Assembly: GCA_963836425.1 (NCBI GenBank)
Contig: CAWIJJ010000012.1
Location: forward strand, 1-64,000
Length of the DNA: 64,000 bases
From: CAWIJJ01 sp963836425
GTDB taxonomy: Bacteria; Acidobacteriota; Terriglobia; Bryobacterales; Bryobacteraceae
Direction: 5' to 3'
Shown: positions 38,001 to 46,133 of the stretch, one piece after another
Layout: every line of letters starts with the position of its first letter
Position numbering within the stretch: the first letter of the stretch is position 1
Notes under the pieces: generated by a model
Database searches by the model: none
Told to the model about the DNA's origin: nothing
Seen by the model: only the letters and a program-made list of their open reading frames with translations
Translations under genes and position numbers: made by a program

Positions 38001-40473
38001 AGCGGCCGGCCGCGTCCCACGCCGCGTGCCGGTTGCACAACTGCGCCCACCCATCACCCTGATGAAACCAACCGGCGTTAGGCTGCAAGCCGGCAGCCGT
38101 GTGGTCGTGATGCCTGATCGCGGCGGAGTCGCCGATGCCTTGACGGATAATCTCCGCGCCATGGGCGTCGAGGTCCTCCGGATCGAGGATGCCGCCGATG
38201 GTCCGGTACAGGGGGTCTTTTGGCTTTCGGCCCTCGATCCTGAAGGCGACCTCAGCCGCATGGACCTTACACAGTGGCACGAAGCCCTGCACATCCGGGT
38301 CAAATCGCTGTTTGTGACGATGCGCGGCCGGTACGAGCAGATCGCACCGGCGGGCACGTTCCTTGTTTCAGCCACGCGTCTCGGCGGCCAGCACGGCTAC
38401 GACAGCACAGGGGCCTCGTGTCCGCTCGGCGGCGCCGTAACTGGTTTCACCAAGACCTACAAGCGCGAGCGTCCGGACGCACTCGTAAAGGCGGTGGATT
38501 TCGAGCCGTTCGCCAACGCGCGCGAAATCGCTGCCGGCCTGATCGCGGAGACCCTTCACGATCCTGGCGCGGTCGAAGTCGGCTACAAAGCCGGGCTGCG
38601 CTGGACGATTGGGCTTGAAGAGCAATCCGCCGCCAGTGGCGACCCGGGCATGACGCTCGATTCCAACACGGTGTTCGTAATTACCGGCGCTGCCGGCAGC
38701 ATCGTCTCTGCCATCACGGCGGACCTGGCCGCTGCATCCCACGGTACTTTCTACCTTCTTGATTTGGCTCCGGAACCGGACCTGTCGAATCCCGACCTGG
38801 CACGTTTCGTTTCCGACAGGGACGGCCTCAAGCGGGAGCTGTTCGCGCGCATTCAGGCTCGCGGTGAGCGGGCCACCCCCGTGCTCGTCGAAAAGGAGCT
38901 TGCGGCCATTGAAAGGGCGCAGGCCGCCGCTGCAGCCATAGAAGCAGTCCGCACGGCCGGCGGCTCAGTCCGCTATTTCTGCTTGAACCTCACGGATTCC
39001 GAAGCCGTGGCTGCGGTCATCGCCGAGGTGAGGAAAGCCTCCGGCCGCATCGATGTCCTCCTGCATGCTGCCGGCATCGAGCGCAGCCATTTTCTACCCG
39101 CTAAAGACCCTCGCGAATTCGACCTGGTCTTCGACGTGAAAGCGGATGGCTGGTTCAATCTGCTGCATGCGATCGACGATATGCCGCTCCGCGCCACCAT
39201 AGCCTTCAGCTCCATCGCAGGCCGCTTCGGCAATGCCGGACAGGCCGACTACAGCGCCGCCAACGATCTGCTCTGCAAGATCGCCTCGAGCTTCCGTTCC
39301 ACCCACCCGGCTACCCGCGCCATCGTCATTGACTGGACCGCCTGGGCCGGAATCGGCATGGCCGCCCGCGGCTCCATCCCCAAGATGATGGAACTCGCTG
39401 GTATCGACATGCTGCCGCCCGAAGTCGGCGTCCCAGTGATTCGCCGCGAGTTGACGGCCGGAACACGTGCGGGCGAAATCGTCATCGCCGAGCGGCTCGG
39501 CGTCCTCACAAAGGAGTGGGACGATACCGGCGGCCTCGAGCCAGCCGCGGTCGCCTCCTCATTCCAGGGTCCGATGGCCGGGCGCGCCGCGTCAATGCCT
39601 CTTCACGGCGACCTCGTGGTGGAGACGACCCTCGACCCCAAACGCCAGCCATTCCTCGACCACCACCGGATCGACGGCACGCCCGTGCTGCCGGGCGTTA
39701 TGGGCATCGAAGCCTTCGCCGAAGCAGCGCAATCCATCATGCCCGGCTGGCACGTCACCGGTATAGACGATGTCGACTTCCTGGCCCCCTTCAAGTTCTA
39801 TCGCGATGAACCTCGCACGGTCACAGTCAAGGCGGCCTTCCGGCCGGAGGGCGACGAGATGGTCGCATCCTGCCGCCTCATCGGAAGCCGCGTGCTTCCC
39901 AATCAGGCGGAGCCGCAACTCACCACCCATTTCAGCGCCAGAGTGCGCCTGTCGCGGAACCGGCCGGAGGCGTTGAGCAGTTCCTCCGTTTGGGCGCCCA
40001 CTACCGGAGTGGTCGAAGCCTCCGAAATCTACCGCCTGTATTTTCACGGTCCGGCCTATCAGGTACTCCAGCGCACCTGGAGCAACGGAAGCTGGATTGT
40101 CGGTGAAATGGCAGAAGGGCTGCCGGCGAATCACGATCCTGCCGATCTCCCGCTCCTCTCCGCGCCAAGGTTGATCGAGCTCTGCTTCCAGACGGCTGGT
40201 ATCTGGGAAATGTCCATGGACGGTCGAATGGCTCTGCCGCGGCGCATCGATCATGTCCGCCTCTCCGGGGCAGTTCCGGAATCTGAGGTTCGCCTGTACG
40301 CCGTCGTCACTCCCGGCTCGGAAAGCGCCGGCTTCCACGCGGAGGTAGTTGACGAAGCCGGCAACCGCTACCTCGAACTCTGCGGATATCGAACCATACC
40401 ACTCTCCGATGCTTTAGACGTGGAGTCACTGCGAAAGGCCATGCGGCCGGCGGCAATGGCCGCCGGAGGTTAG
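32050..40473 (+). CDS. Multidomain lipid/polyketide synthase KS-AT-KS-(ACP)4-KR-DH
   Basis: 2807 residues, related to PUFA-type secondary-lipid synthases. KS1 has Cys 218 (TDAACAS), His 352 (EGHGTSTS) and His 392 (SNIGHLKG). AT has Ser 711 (MGHSLGEY) and VSHAFHTS. KS2 has Cys 1222 (INAACASTT), His 1370 (FISHETYTPARGG) and His 1410 (LTGHAMGAG), so it is not a chain-length-factor with a dead site; its sequence (SDNLMEWLGSAF, HGMIIGMGAAALVVE) recalls type I fatty acid synthase KS. Four ACP repeats follow; each has DT where DS normally carries phosphopantetheine (Thr 1610, 1716, 1822, 1921). KR: ITGAAGSI (about 2210) and Tyr 2401. DH: HHRIDGTPVLPG hot-dog motif (about 2540). No enoyl reductase and no thioesterase. 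ATG with AAAGAGG upstream. Expected extender: malonyl-CoA from the next gene. Confidence 0.9.
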   Translation: MTDPTAHRAIAIVAAGAVLPDAPNVSAFWENTKGGRYSITDVSPDRWDPALYYDPDPKAPDKTYSKIGAWVREYPWEPVKWKLALPPRVIDAMDGGQKWALACTREALEDYGYPKRSLDADRTAVILGNAMGGEQHYFTSLRIYFPEFARELAECTSFAALPPAVQRDINREVRSRMAQRLPAVTEDSMPGELANCIAGRVANVFNFHGPNFTTDAACASAMAALSAAVEGLVAHHYDTAITGGIDRNMGASSFAKFCKIGALSATGSRPYAEGADGFVMGEGAAIFILKRLSDAERDGDRIYAVIRGIGGSSDGKGKGITAPNPVGQKIAIERAWRCAGLSPSAATYIEGHGTSTSVGDTVEIQSMAGVLAGFDMPPGSVALGSVKSNIGHLKGAAGAAGLLKASLSLRDRILPPSLNCERKNPNVDFGHCPLYVNTELRAWPAPANGDVRCMGASAFGFGGTNWHIVLEEYIPHRLNGNGRRTLAVYETPAAGSDRPTTAAAGPATPTGFSKAPLRGALVVGAPSADQLARRLDAIHKAASAGRAPSPAPPLEADLRAPERVAIDYGDAAELAAKSAATLKALTADQPAMWKALRAQGIFRGRGPAPKVAFLYTGQGSQYANMLRPLAAREPIIADAFAEADRVMQPLLGKPLTKFVFVDPTDPAAVEKAEDDLRQTEITQPTVLTIDIAITRLLAAYGIRPDFTMGHSLGEYGALVASGSLPFDQALQAVSARGRGMTQVSLQDNGKMAAVLAPLGEIERLLETIDGYVVIANHNSRSQAVIGGASSAVDQAVAAFQKAGYNAFLLPVSHAFHTSIVAPASEPLRLVLKQLGLASPKIPIVTNVTGEFYPMGPGVVPQMIDLLARQVASPVQFVKGLEVLYDAGARVFVEVGPKKALHGFAEDVLGSRPDAVALFTNHPKFDDTVAFNQALCGIYATGLGAGRTDEIDTAEARATVPARPTKDPANEPVVITGAALGLPGTEHIFDDANVGRILNGEQFIDAIPNRFRRAMADKHITRLVKTDSGGPVFETIDKPADVIKLAGRGGAFDLAKEFGVAADRIPALDRVTRLAIAAGIDALRDAGIPLVQRYKTTTKNTQLPDRWGLADEMRDETGVIFASCWPGFDSFAQETSSFYADRARRDQLALIESLRARAEGLNGAAATLLQEMDSRIEELRIALERNPYSFDRRLIFRSLSMGHSQFAEVIGARGPNTSINAACASTTQGVALAQDWIRAGRCRRVIVVAADDISSDNLMEWLGSAFLASGAAATDGNVEDAALPFDRRRHGMIIGMGAAALVVESADAVRERGLRPICQVLSTVTANSAFHGTRLDVEHIGRIMESLVSQAEARGDFSRREAAANMIFISHETYTPARGGSASAEINALRKTFGQDADRIVIANTKGLTGHAMGAGIEDVVAVKAIETGCVPAVPNFKEVDPELGTLNLSKGGSYPVEYALRLGAGFGSQIAMTLLRRVPAKDGHRPRANALGYQYRIEDRSAWTAWLNRLTNDPAAELEVVCRTLVVHDRKGAAAPRHAPAAEAKPVPAEPAPSAAPKSPEPAPHPAAPAAQPADPVRERVLALVVEKTGYPREMLDLELDLEADLGVDTVKQAELFAAIREIYGIPRDPDLKLRDFPTLTHVIRFVRDRRPDLAAAPVAPQPKPPHPEPPPPQPVAAADDPVRDRVIELVVEKTGYPREMLDLELDLEADLGVDTVKQAELFAAIREIYGIPRDPDLKLRDFPTLSHVIGFIRERRPDLAAAPAAPPPKPKAPEPQPPQPVAAADDPVRDRVIELVVEKTGYPREMLDLELDLEADLGVDTVKQAELFAAIREIYGIPRDPDLKLRDFPTLSHVIGFVRDRRPDLAAAPAAAPPAPPEPVAVGSDPIQEQVLDIVVAKTGYPKEMLNLELDLEADLGIDTVKQAEMFASVREAFGIERDPDLKLRDFPTLADVIQFARSRSSLTAPAPAAVDAGTQVAVPPLEAAGRVPRRVPVAQLRPPITLMKPTGVRLQAGSRVVVMPDRGGVADALTDNLRAMGVEVLRIEDAADGPVQGVFWLSALDPEGDLSRMDLTQWHEALHIRVKSLFVTMRGRYEQIAPAGTFLVSATRLGGQHGYDSTGASCPLGGAVTGFTKTYKRERPDALVKAVDFEPFANAREIAAGLIAETLHDPGAVEVGYKAGLRWTIGLEEQSAASGDPGMTLDSNTVFVITGAAGSIVSAITADLAAASHGTFYLLDLAPEPDLSNPDLARFVSDRDGLKRELFARIQARGERATPVLVEKELAAIERAQAAAAAIEAVRTAGGSVRYFCLNLTDSEAVAAVIAEVRKASGRIDVLLHAAGIERSHFLPAKDPREFDLVFDVKADGWFNLLHAIDDMPLRATIAFSSIAGRFGNAGQADYSAANDLLCKIASSFRSTHPATRAIVIDWTAWAGIGMAARGSIPKMMELAGIDMLPPEVGVPVIRRELTAGTRAGEIVIAERLGVLTKEWDDTGGLEPAAVASSFQGPMAGRAASMPLHGDLVVETTLDPKRQPFLDHHRIDGTPVLPGVMGIEAFAEAAQSIMPGWHVTGIDDVDFLAPFKFYRDEPRTVTVKAAFRPEGDEMVASCRLIGSRVLPNQAEPQLTTHFSARVRLSRNRPEALSSSSVWAPTTGVVEASEIYRLYFHGPAYQVLQRTWSNGSWIVGEMAEGLPANHDPADLPLLSAPRLIELCFQTAGIWEMSMDGRMALPRRIDHVRLSGAVPESEVRLYAVVTPGSESAGFHAEVVDEAGNRYLELCGYRTIPLSDALDVESLRKAMRPAAMAAGG
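36776..37930 (+). repeat. Tandem ACP-coding repeats in the synthase gene
   Basis: Four in-frame repeats encode carrier domains separated by Ala/Pro-rich linkers. The conserved DT codons are spaced 318, 318 and 297 bp. Units 2 and 3 are almost identical at DNA level, including their linkers, which points to recent duplication or gene conversion. Unit 4 is the most diverged (GIDT, FASVREAFGIERD). Confidence 0.9.
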
Positions 40474-40537
40474 GCCGGCGCACCTCCGGCAATATCTGAC
40501 GGGTCTACCGGCAGCAACGGCTGCCGAGGTAAGGAGT

Positions 40538-43500
40538 ATGCAGGACGCATTCGAACGGATCGCGATTGTAAACCGCGGCGAGGCCGCGATGCGTTTCATT
40601 CACGCGGTGCGCGAGTACAACCGGGAGTACGATACCTCACTGCGCACGATTGCCTTGTATACGGAGCCCGATCGCCACGCCATGTTCGTGCGCGAGGCCG
40701 ACGACGCCGTCTCCCTCGGACCCGCTCAGGTGGTCGACCCGCAGACCAGCCAGCTCAAGAGCAGCTACGTCGCGTACGACTGCCTGGGGAGGGCCCTCGG
40801 CCTCGCCCGGGCCGAAGCCGCCTGGGTGGGCTGGGGATTTGTCGCCGAACATGCCGAGTTTGCCGATCTGTGCCGCGAAATTGGGGTCGTCTTCATCGGC
40901 CCTGATGGCGACGTGATGCGCCAGCTCGGAGACAAGATCACCTCTAAGCTACTGGCCGAAGAGGCCGGCATTCCCGTGGCGCCGTGGAGCCGCGGGCCGG
41001 TCGAAACCCTCGAGGAGGCCTGGCGTCACGCGCATGAACTCGGCTTTCCCCTCCTGATCAAAGCCTCCGCGGGCGGCGGAGGCCACGGTATTCGCCGCGT
41101 GAATTCTCCAGGCGATCTGCCTCGTGCCTTCGATGGTGCTCGCTCGGAAGCCTTCAAATCATTCGGCGATCCGACCGTCTTCATGGAGCAACTGGTCCAG
41201 GGCGCGCGCCACGTCGAGGTGCAGATCATCGCCGACCGCTACGGTAACACCTGGGCGGCCGGCGTCCGCGATTGCACCATCCAGCGCCGCCATCAAAAGA
41301 TTCTCGAAGAGGCGCCTTCGCCGGTCTTGTCTCCCGAACAGGACCACGCTGTGCGTGAGGCAGCCGTGCGGCTGAGCCGGCTTGTCGGCTACTCGAACGC
41401 GGGCACCGTGGAATTCCTCTACGAACCGCAAAGCCGTCATCTTGCCTTCATGGAGATGAACACCCGGCTGCAGGTGGAACACCCCGTCACCGAATGCACT
41501 ACCGGCCTGGATCTGGTCAAGCTCCAGATCCACGTAGCGCGCGGCGGCCGCCTGGAAGGCGATCCCCCGCGGACCTCCGGGCACGCCATCGAGGTCCGGC
41601 TCAACGCCGAGGATTCCGAAAACCATTTCGCGCCGGCTCCCGGGCTGATCGAGCGGTTCAGATTCCTGACCGGACCCGGGGTGCGGATCGATACCGGGGT
41701 GGCTGAAGGCGACTCCGTGCCCGCCGAGTTCGATTCGATGATTGCCAAAATCATCGCCTGCGGGCAGACCCGCCGGGAAGCTCTCGCCCGCCTCGAACGC
41801 GCTCTGCGGGAAAGCTCCGTTGTCATCAACGGAGGAACCAGCAACAAAGCCTTCCTGCTGGCGCTTTTGAATCGCGACGAAGTCAGGCACTCTACCGTGG
41901 ATATCGGCTGGCTCGACCGGGTCGCGGCCACCGGCCATCACCTCTCGAGTCGCCACGCCGACGTCGCTCTCGTCCATGCCGCAATACAGGCCTACGCCGA
42001 CGAGCTCGCGGTCGAGCAGACGCAGTTCTTCTCCTCCGCCCTTCGCGGCCGGCCGCAGGTTTCGACCGCCCTCGGCCGAACCATCGAGCTCCGCTATCGC
42101 GCCAATGCCTACTCCATCAGAGTGCTCGGACTCGGACTCGGGCGCTATCGCCTCGAGGTTGACGGGGTCTGGCTGGAGGCGCGTCTCGACCGCCTGGGTC
42201 CTTTCGAGTACTGGCTCAGAGTCTTCGGACAAAGATTTCAGGTGGTCTCCGCGTTCGGCGGCTTGAACTATCGGATCGAGGTCGACGGCGTCTCTCACCA
42301 GGTGGATCGCGACGACGGTGGTTTTGTGCGCGCACCTTCTCCCGCCGTGGTCGTGTCCATTTCCGTCAAGCCCGGCGACATTGTCGCCGCGGGCGACTCC
42401 GTGGCCGTACTCGAAGCCATGAAGATGGAAATGCACGTCAGCGCGCCGTTTTCCGGCAGAGTCCGACAGGTCATGGCGATTCCTCATGTTCAAGTGGCCG
42501 CCGGCACCCCGCTACTTCAGATGGAGATCGCCACGGAAGCCGACACGCGTGTGCAAGAGGATCGCGTGGCGTTCGACTCCCGGGTTGCGGCCGTCGAACC
42601 GGAAACCGGCCTGTCGCGTTGCCTGGACACGCTCCAGGAGATTCGCCAGCTCATGCTCGGCTTCGACGCAGATCCAACCCGCGCCTCGCAGCTCCGGGCC
42701 GAGTGGAACGAGTTCTGTGCCATTTCCGATCGCGACGAGATCCGCGAGCGCGAAGATGAAATCCTCGCCATCTTCGTCGATATCTGCTCGCTGTTCCATC
42801 GGATGCCGGAAATCAGCGACTCTGGCGCCGGCGAGACTCCCAGCGCCGAATCCAGCCTGTTGGCTTACCTTCGCATGATCGAGAGGCGCGGCGAGGGCCT
42901 CCCCGCCGGTTTCCTTGCGGCTTTGCGGCGCGCGCTGGCTCACTATGGCATACACGTTCTCGACCGTTCCCCCGAACTGGAAGAGAGCCTGCTTCGCATA
43001 TACAAGTCGCACGCCCGGATGGACCAGCAGGCTGAGCCCATCGTCGGCCTCCTGGAACGCCGCCTCGCTAACGTGCAGGCCCATGCGCCCGAAGCTTCTG
43101 ATTCGTTTCGCGCTCTGCTTGAACGGGTGGTCTACATCACCCGCGGGCTGTTTCCCTCCATCAGCGATCTGGCCCGGGAAGTCCGCTACCGCTACTTCGA
43201 TCAACCCCTGTTTGAGCAGGCGCGGAATCAGGTCTACAGGCAGGTGGAAGAGCACCTGCACGCCCTCGATAGCACACCCGATGCCCAGGACCGCCAGGAG
43301 CGTATGCGAGCGCTCATTGAATGTCCTCAGCCCCTGACCATCTTTTTCTCCTGCCGCTTCCCGGAGGCCTCCCACCAACTGCGCCAAGTCATGTTGCAGG
43401 TCCTTCTTTCGCGCTACTACTGCATTCGCTCCCTCGCCGGAATCCGACATTTGGACGTAAACGGCCGCTGCTGGCTGACGGCCAATTACGAACATGAGGG

Positions 43501-46132
43501 CGGGTCGGTTCACGCCTTCACTACCGAAGCTCCATTTTCGGAGTTCGCCAAAACGCTCAGTTCTCTCATGACGTTGATTCACAGTGTTCCGGCGGATGAT
43601 GACATCGTGGCCGACCTGTTCCTCCGGCAGCCCATGCCCACTTCCGATCCCGAGGCCGCATCGCGGCAGATCGAGACTCTGCTCAACCAGGCTGCTTGCC
43701 CGCGCCCCCTTCGCCGGATAGTAGTTGCGATCACAAGCCCCGGACAGCTTCCGAATCGCGGTTCCACCCGCTGCTTTACCTACCGGCACACTGCATCCGG
43801 CTATCGCGAAGAGAAGCTGTATCGCGGATTGCATCCCATGATCGCCAAGCGGCTTCACTTCTGGCGGCTGGCTAACTTCAATCTGGAGCGCCTGCCCTCC
43901 GTCGAGGACATCTACCTCGTCCGTGCCACCGCCAGGGAAAATCCAAAGGACCAGAGGCTGATTGCATTCGCTGAGGTCCGCGATATCACTCCGGTTCGTA
44001 ATAAGAAAGGGCGCGTCATTGCGTTGCCTCACCTCGAACGCGTATTCACGGAGGCGGCTGCGGCGATGCGCTTCGCTCAGGCGAGGCGTTCCATCCAGGA
44101 ACGCCTTCACTGGAACCGTATCTTCCTTTATGTGTGGCCGCCGCTCACTCTTCAGCCGGACGAATCGAACTGCATAGTCAACAAGCTGGCGTCGGCGGTG
44201 GATGACCTAGGCCTCGAACAGGTTGTGCTGCGCGCCCGCATTCCGAGTCCCAGGACAGGCGAACTCCGCGACATGGTGGTGCGCATCTCGAATCCCGCCG
44301 GAGCCGGCTTGCTGATGACGTTCAGGACCGCCGCCAATCTTCAGCCCATGAAGCCGCTCACCGAATACGACCAGAAAGTGGTCCGCATGCGGCAGCGCGG
44401 TCTTGTGTACCCCTACGAGGTCATCAAAATGCTGACGCCGCCCGCCGAACACGCGCGCGCCGGCATGCCTCCTGGCAACTTCATCGAGCATGATCTCAAT
44501 GCCGCGGGTCGCCTGGTTCCAGTCGATCGCTCGTACGGACAGAACAAAGCCAACGTGATCACCGGCGTTATCTGCAACTTCACACGCCAGTATCCCGAAG
44601 GCATGAAGCGCGTCATACTCCTCGGTGATCCGAGTAAAGGACTGGGCGCCCTGGCCGAACCCGAGTGCCGCCGCATCATCGGCGCCATTGACCTTGCCGA
44701 GCAGATGAAGGCCCCGGTGGAATGGTTTGCCGTTTCCGCCGGCGCGAAGATCGCCATGGACAGCGGCGTCGAGAACATGGACTGGATCGCTCGCGTCTTG
44801 CGCCGCATCGTCACCTTTACCCAGGCCGGCGGCGAGATCAATCTGATCATTGATGGCATCAACGTCGGCGCGCAGCCCTACTGGAATGCCGAAGCCACCA
44901 TGCTGATGCACACGCGCGGCATCCTGATCATGACCCCGAAAGCCGCTATGGTTCTCACGGGTAAACGGGCCCTGGACTATTCCGGAAGCGTCTCCGCCGA
45001 GGACAACCACGGCATCGGCGGATATGACCGAATCATGGGAGTCAACGGACAGGCGCAGTATTGGGCTCGTGATCTCTACGACGCCTGCGGGATGCTGCTC
45101 CGGCATTACGACCACAGCTACATCGCGCCCGGCGAACTCTTGCCCCGGCGCGCACCGACTAACGATCCCCCAAACCGCGATGTACGGCTCTATCCCCACA
45201 ACGGCGCCGAGGGGTCGTTCGCTCTAGTCGGTGACATCTTCTCGGACGAGGCCAATTCAGGGCGCAAGAAGTCTTTCGACATCCGAAAAGTAATGCGAGC
45301 CGTCTCGGATCAGGACCACCCTCCCCTGGAGCGCTGGCCGGGAATGCGCGGTGCTGAACTCGCCGTCGTCTGGGATGTGCATCTCAGCGGCTATCCCGTT
45401 TGCTTGATCGGCATCGAGTCGCGCCCTCTGCCGCGCTTGGGATTCGTGCCGGGCGACGGACCCGATCTGTGGACCGCCGGCACCCTCTTCCCGCTTTCGT
45501 CCAAGAAGGTTGCGCGTGCCATCAACGCGGCCAGTAACAACCGCCCGGTCGTGATCCTCGCGAACCTCTCCGGGTTCGACGGCTCCCCCGAATCCATGCG
45601 CAAGCTCCAGCTCGAATATGGTGCCGAGATCGGACGCGCCATAGTGAACTTCCGCGGCCCCGTTGTATTCTGCGTGATCTCGCGCTACCACGGCGGCGCG
45701 TACGTCGTGTTCTCCCGGGCGCTCAACGAGAACCTCGAGGTTGCGGCGTTGGAGGGAACATTCGCCTCCGTGATAGGCGGAGCTCCGGCAGCCGCGGTTG
45801 TATTCGCCAGCGAAGTCGAAGCTCGCACACGTGCCGATTCACGCCTCCAAGCCATTAATGAAGCCATGGCCGCTGCCGGCCCCGTGGAGCGCGGAAAGCT
45901 CAGGGCGGAATGGAACGAGGTCTTCAAAGTGGTTCATTCCGAGCAACTGGGAAGAATGGCCGCCGAGTTCGATGCCGTGCACAGCGTGCAACGTGCCCTG
46001 GATGTCGGCGCTCTCGATTGCATCATACCGCCAGCGAAGCTTCGCCCGTACCTGATCGAGGCCGTGGAGCGAGGCATTCAGAAACTAGGGATTGCAACTG
46101 CCGATCTGTTCGCAACCGCTGGAGCTCCGTAG
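40538..46132 (+). CDS. Single-chain acetyl-CoA carboxylase of eukaryotic-like layout
   Basis: 1864 residues. Biotin carboxylase about 1-455: KASAGGGGHGIR (ATP loop) and EMNTRLQVEHPVTE. Biotinyl domain about 590-665 with LEAMKMEMHV (biotinylated Lys 629). A central region of about 600 residues includes GLHPMIAKRLHFWRLANFNL and IYLVRATARENPKDQRLIAF, which resemble the central region of eukaryotic ACC. Carboxyltransferase about 1290-1850: VITGVICNFTRQYPEG, SAEDNHGIGGYDRIMG, VILANLSGFDGSPESMRKLQ and YHGGAYVVFS. Usual bacterial ACC is four separate subunits. It would make malonyl-CoA for the synthase upstream (64-base gap). AAGGAG precedes the ATG. A different acyl-CoA substrate cannot be excluded. 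Confidence 0.9.
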   Translation: MQDAFERIAIVNRGEAAMRFIHAVREYNREYDTSLRTIALYTEPDRHAMFVREADDAVSLGPAQVVDPQTSQLKSSYVAYDCLGRALGLARAEAAWVGWGFVAEHAEFADLCREIGVVFIGPDGDVMRQLGDKITSKLLAEEAGIPVAPWSRGPVETLEEAWRHAHELGFPLLIKASAGGGGHGIRRVNSPGDLPRAFDGARSEAFKSFGDPTVFMEQLVQGARHVEVQIIADRYGNTWAAGVRDCTIQRRHQKILEEAPSPVLSPEQDHAVREAAVRLSRLVGYSNAGTVEFLYEPQSRHLAFMEMNTRLQVEHPVTECTTGLDLVKLQIHVARGGRLEGDPPRTSGHAIEVRLNAEDSENHFAPAPGLIERFRFLTGPGVRIDTGVAEGDSVPAEFDSMIAKIIACGQTRREALARLERALRESSVVINGGTSNKAFLLALLNRDEVRHSTVDIGWLDRVAATGHHLSSRHADVALVHAAIQAYADELAVEQTQFFSSALRGRPQVSTALGRTIELRYRANAYSIRVLGLGLGRYRLEVDGVWLEARLDRLGPFEYWLRVFGQRFQVVSAFGGLNYRIEVDGVSHQVDRDDGGFVRAPSPAVVVSISVKPGDIVAAGDSVAVLEAMKMEMHVSAPFSGRVRQVMAIPHVQVAAGTPLLQMEIATEADTRVQEDRVAFDSRVAAVEPETGLSRCLDTLQEIRQLMLGFDADPTRASQLRAEWNEFCAISDRDEIREREDEILAIFVDICSLFHRMPEISDSGAGETPSAESSLLAYLRMIERRGEGLPAGFLAALRRALAHYGIHVLDRSPELEESLLRIYKSHARMDQQAEPIVGLLERRLANVQAHAPEASDSFRALLERVVYITRGLFPSISDLAREVRYRYFDQPLFEQARNQVYRQVEEHLHALDSTPDAQDRQERMRALIECPQPLTIFFSCRFPEASHQLRQVMLQVLLSRYYCIRSLAGIRHLDVNGRCWLTANYEHEGGSVHAFTTEAPFSEFAKTLSSLMTLIHSVPADDDIVADLFLRQPMPTSDPEAASRQIETLLNQAACPRPLRRIVVAITSPGQLPNRGSTRCFTYRHTASGYREEKLYRGLHPMIAKRLHFWRLANFNLERLPSVEDIYLVRATARENPKDQRLIAFAEVRDITPVRNKKGRVIALPHLERVFTEAAAAMRFAQARRSIQERLHWNRIFLYVWPPLTLQPDESNCIVNKLASAVDDLGLEQVVLRARIPSPRTGELRDMVVRISNPAGAGLLMTFRTAANLQPMKPLTEYDQKVVRMRQRGLVYPYEVIKMLTPPAEHARAGMPPGNFIEHDLNAAGRLVPVDRSYGQNKANVITGVICNFTRQYPEGMKRVILLGDPSKGLGALAEPECRRIIGAIDLAEQMKAPVEWFAVSAGAKIAMDSGVENMDWIARVLRRIVTFTQAGGEINLIIDGINVGAQPYWNAEATMLMHTRGILIMTPKAAMVLTGKRALDYSGSVSAEDNHGIGGYDRIMGVNGQAQYWARDLYDACGMLLRHYDHSYIAPGELLPRRAPTNDPPNRDVRLYPHNGAEGSFALVGDIFSDEANSGRKKSFDIRKVMRAVSDQDHPPLERWPGMRGAELAVVWDVHLSGYPVCLIGIESRPLPRLGFVPGDGPDLWTAGTLFPLSSKKVARAINAASNNRPVVILANLSGFDGSPESMRKLQLEYGAEIGRAIVNFRGPVVFCVISRYHGGAYVVFSRALNENLEVAALEGTFASVIGGAPAAAVVFASEVEARTRADSRLQAINEAMAAAGPVERGKLRAEWNEVFKVVHSEQLGRMAAEFDAVHSVQRALDVGALDCIIPPAKLRPYLIEAVERGIQKLGIATADLFATAGAP

Positions 46133-46133
46133 T

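Noticed and set aside
36118..38292. Long open frame (724 codons) on the minus strand opposite the ACP repeats
   Set aside because: It is the shadow of the repetitive, high-GC synthase gene. Its repeats mirror the ACP repeats and it has no motif or ribosome site.
40474..40537. Possible terminator hairpin between synthase and carboxylase genes
   Set aside because: Only a 5-bp GCCGG stem and no T-run; too weak to claim that the operon is split here.
42512..44110. 532-codon minus-strand frame inside the carboxylase gene
   Set aside because: Antisense shadow of a gene with clear domains; no independent support.
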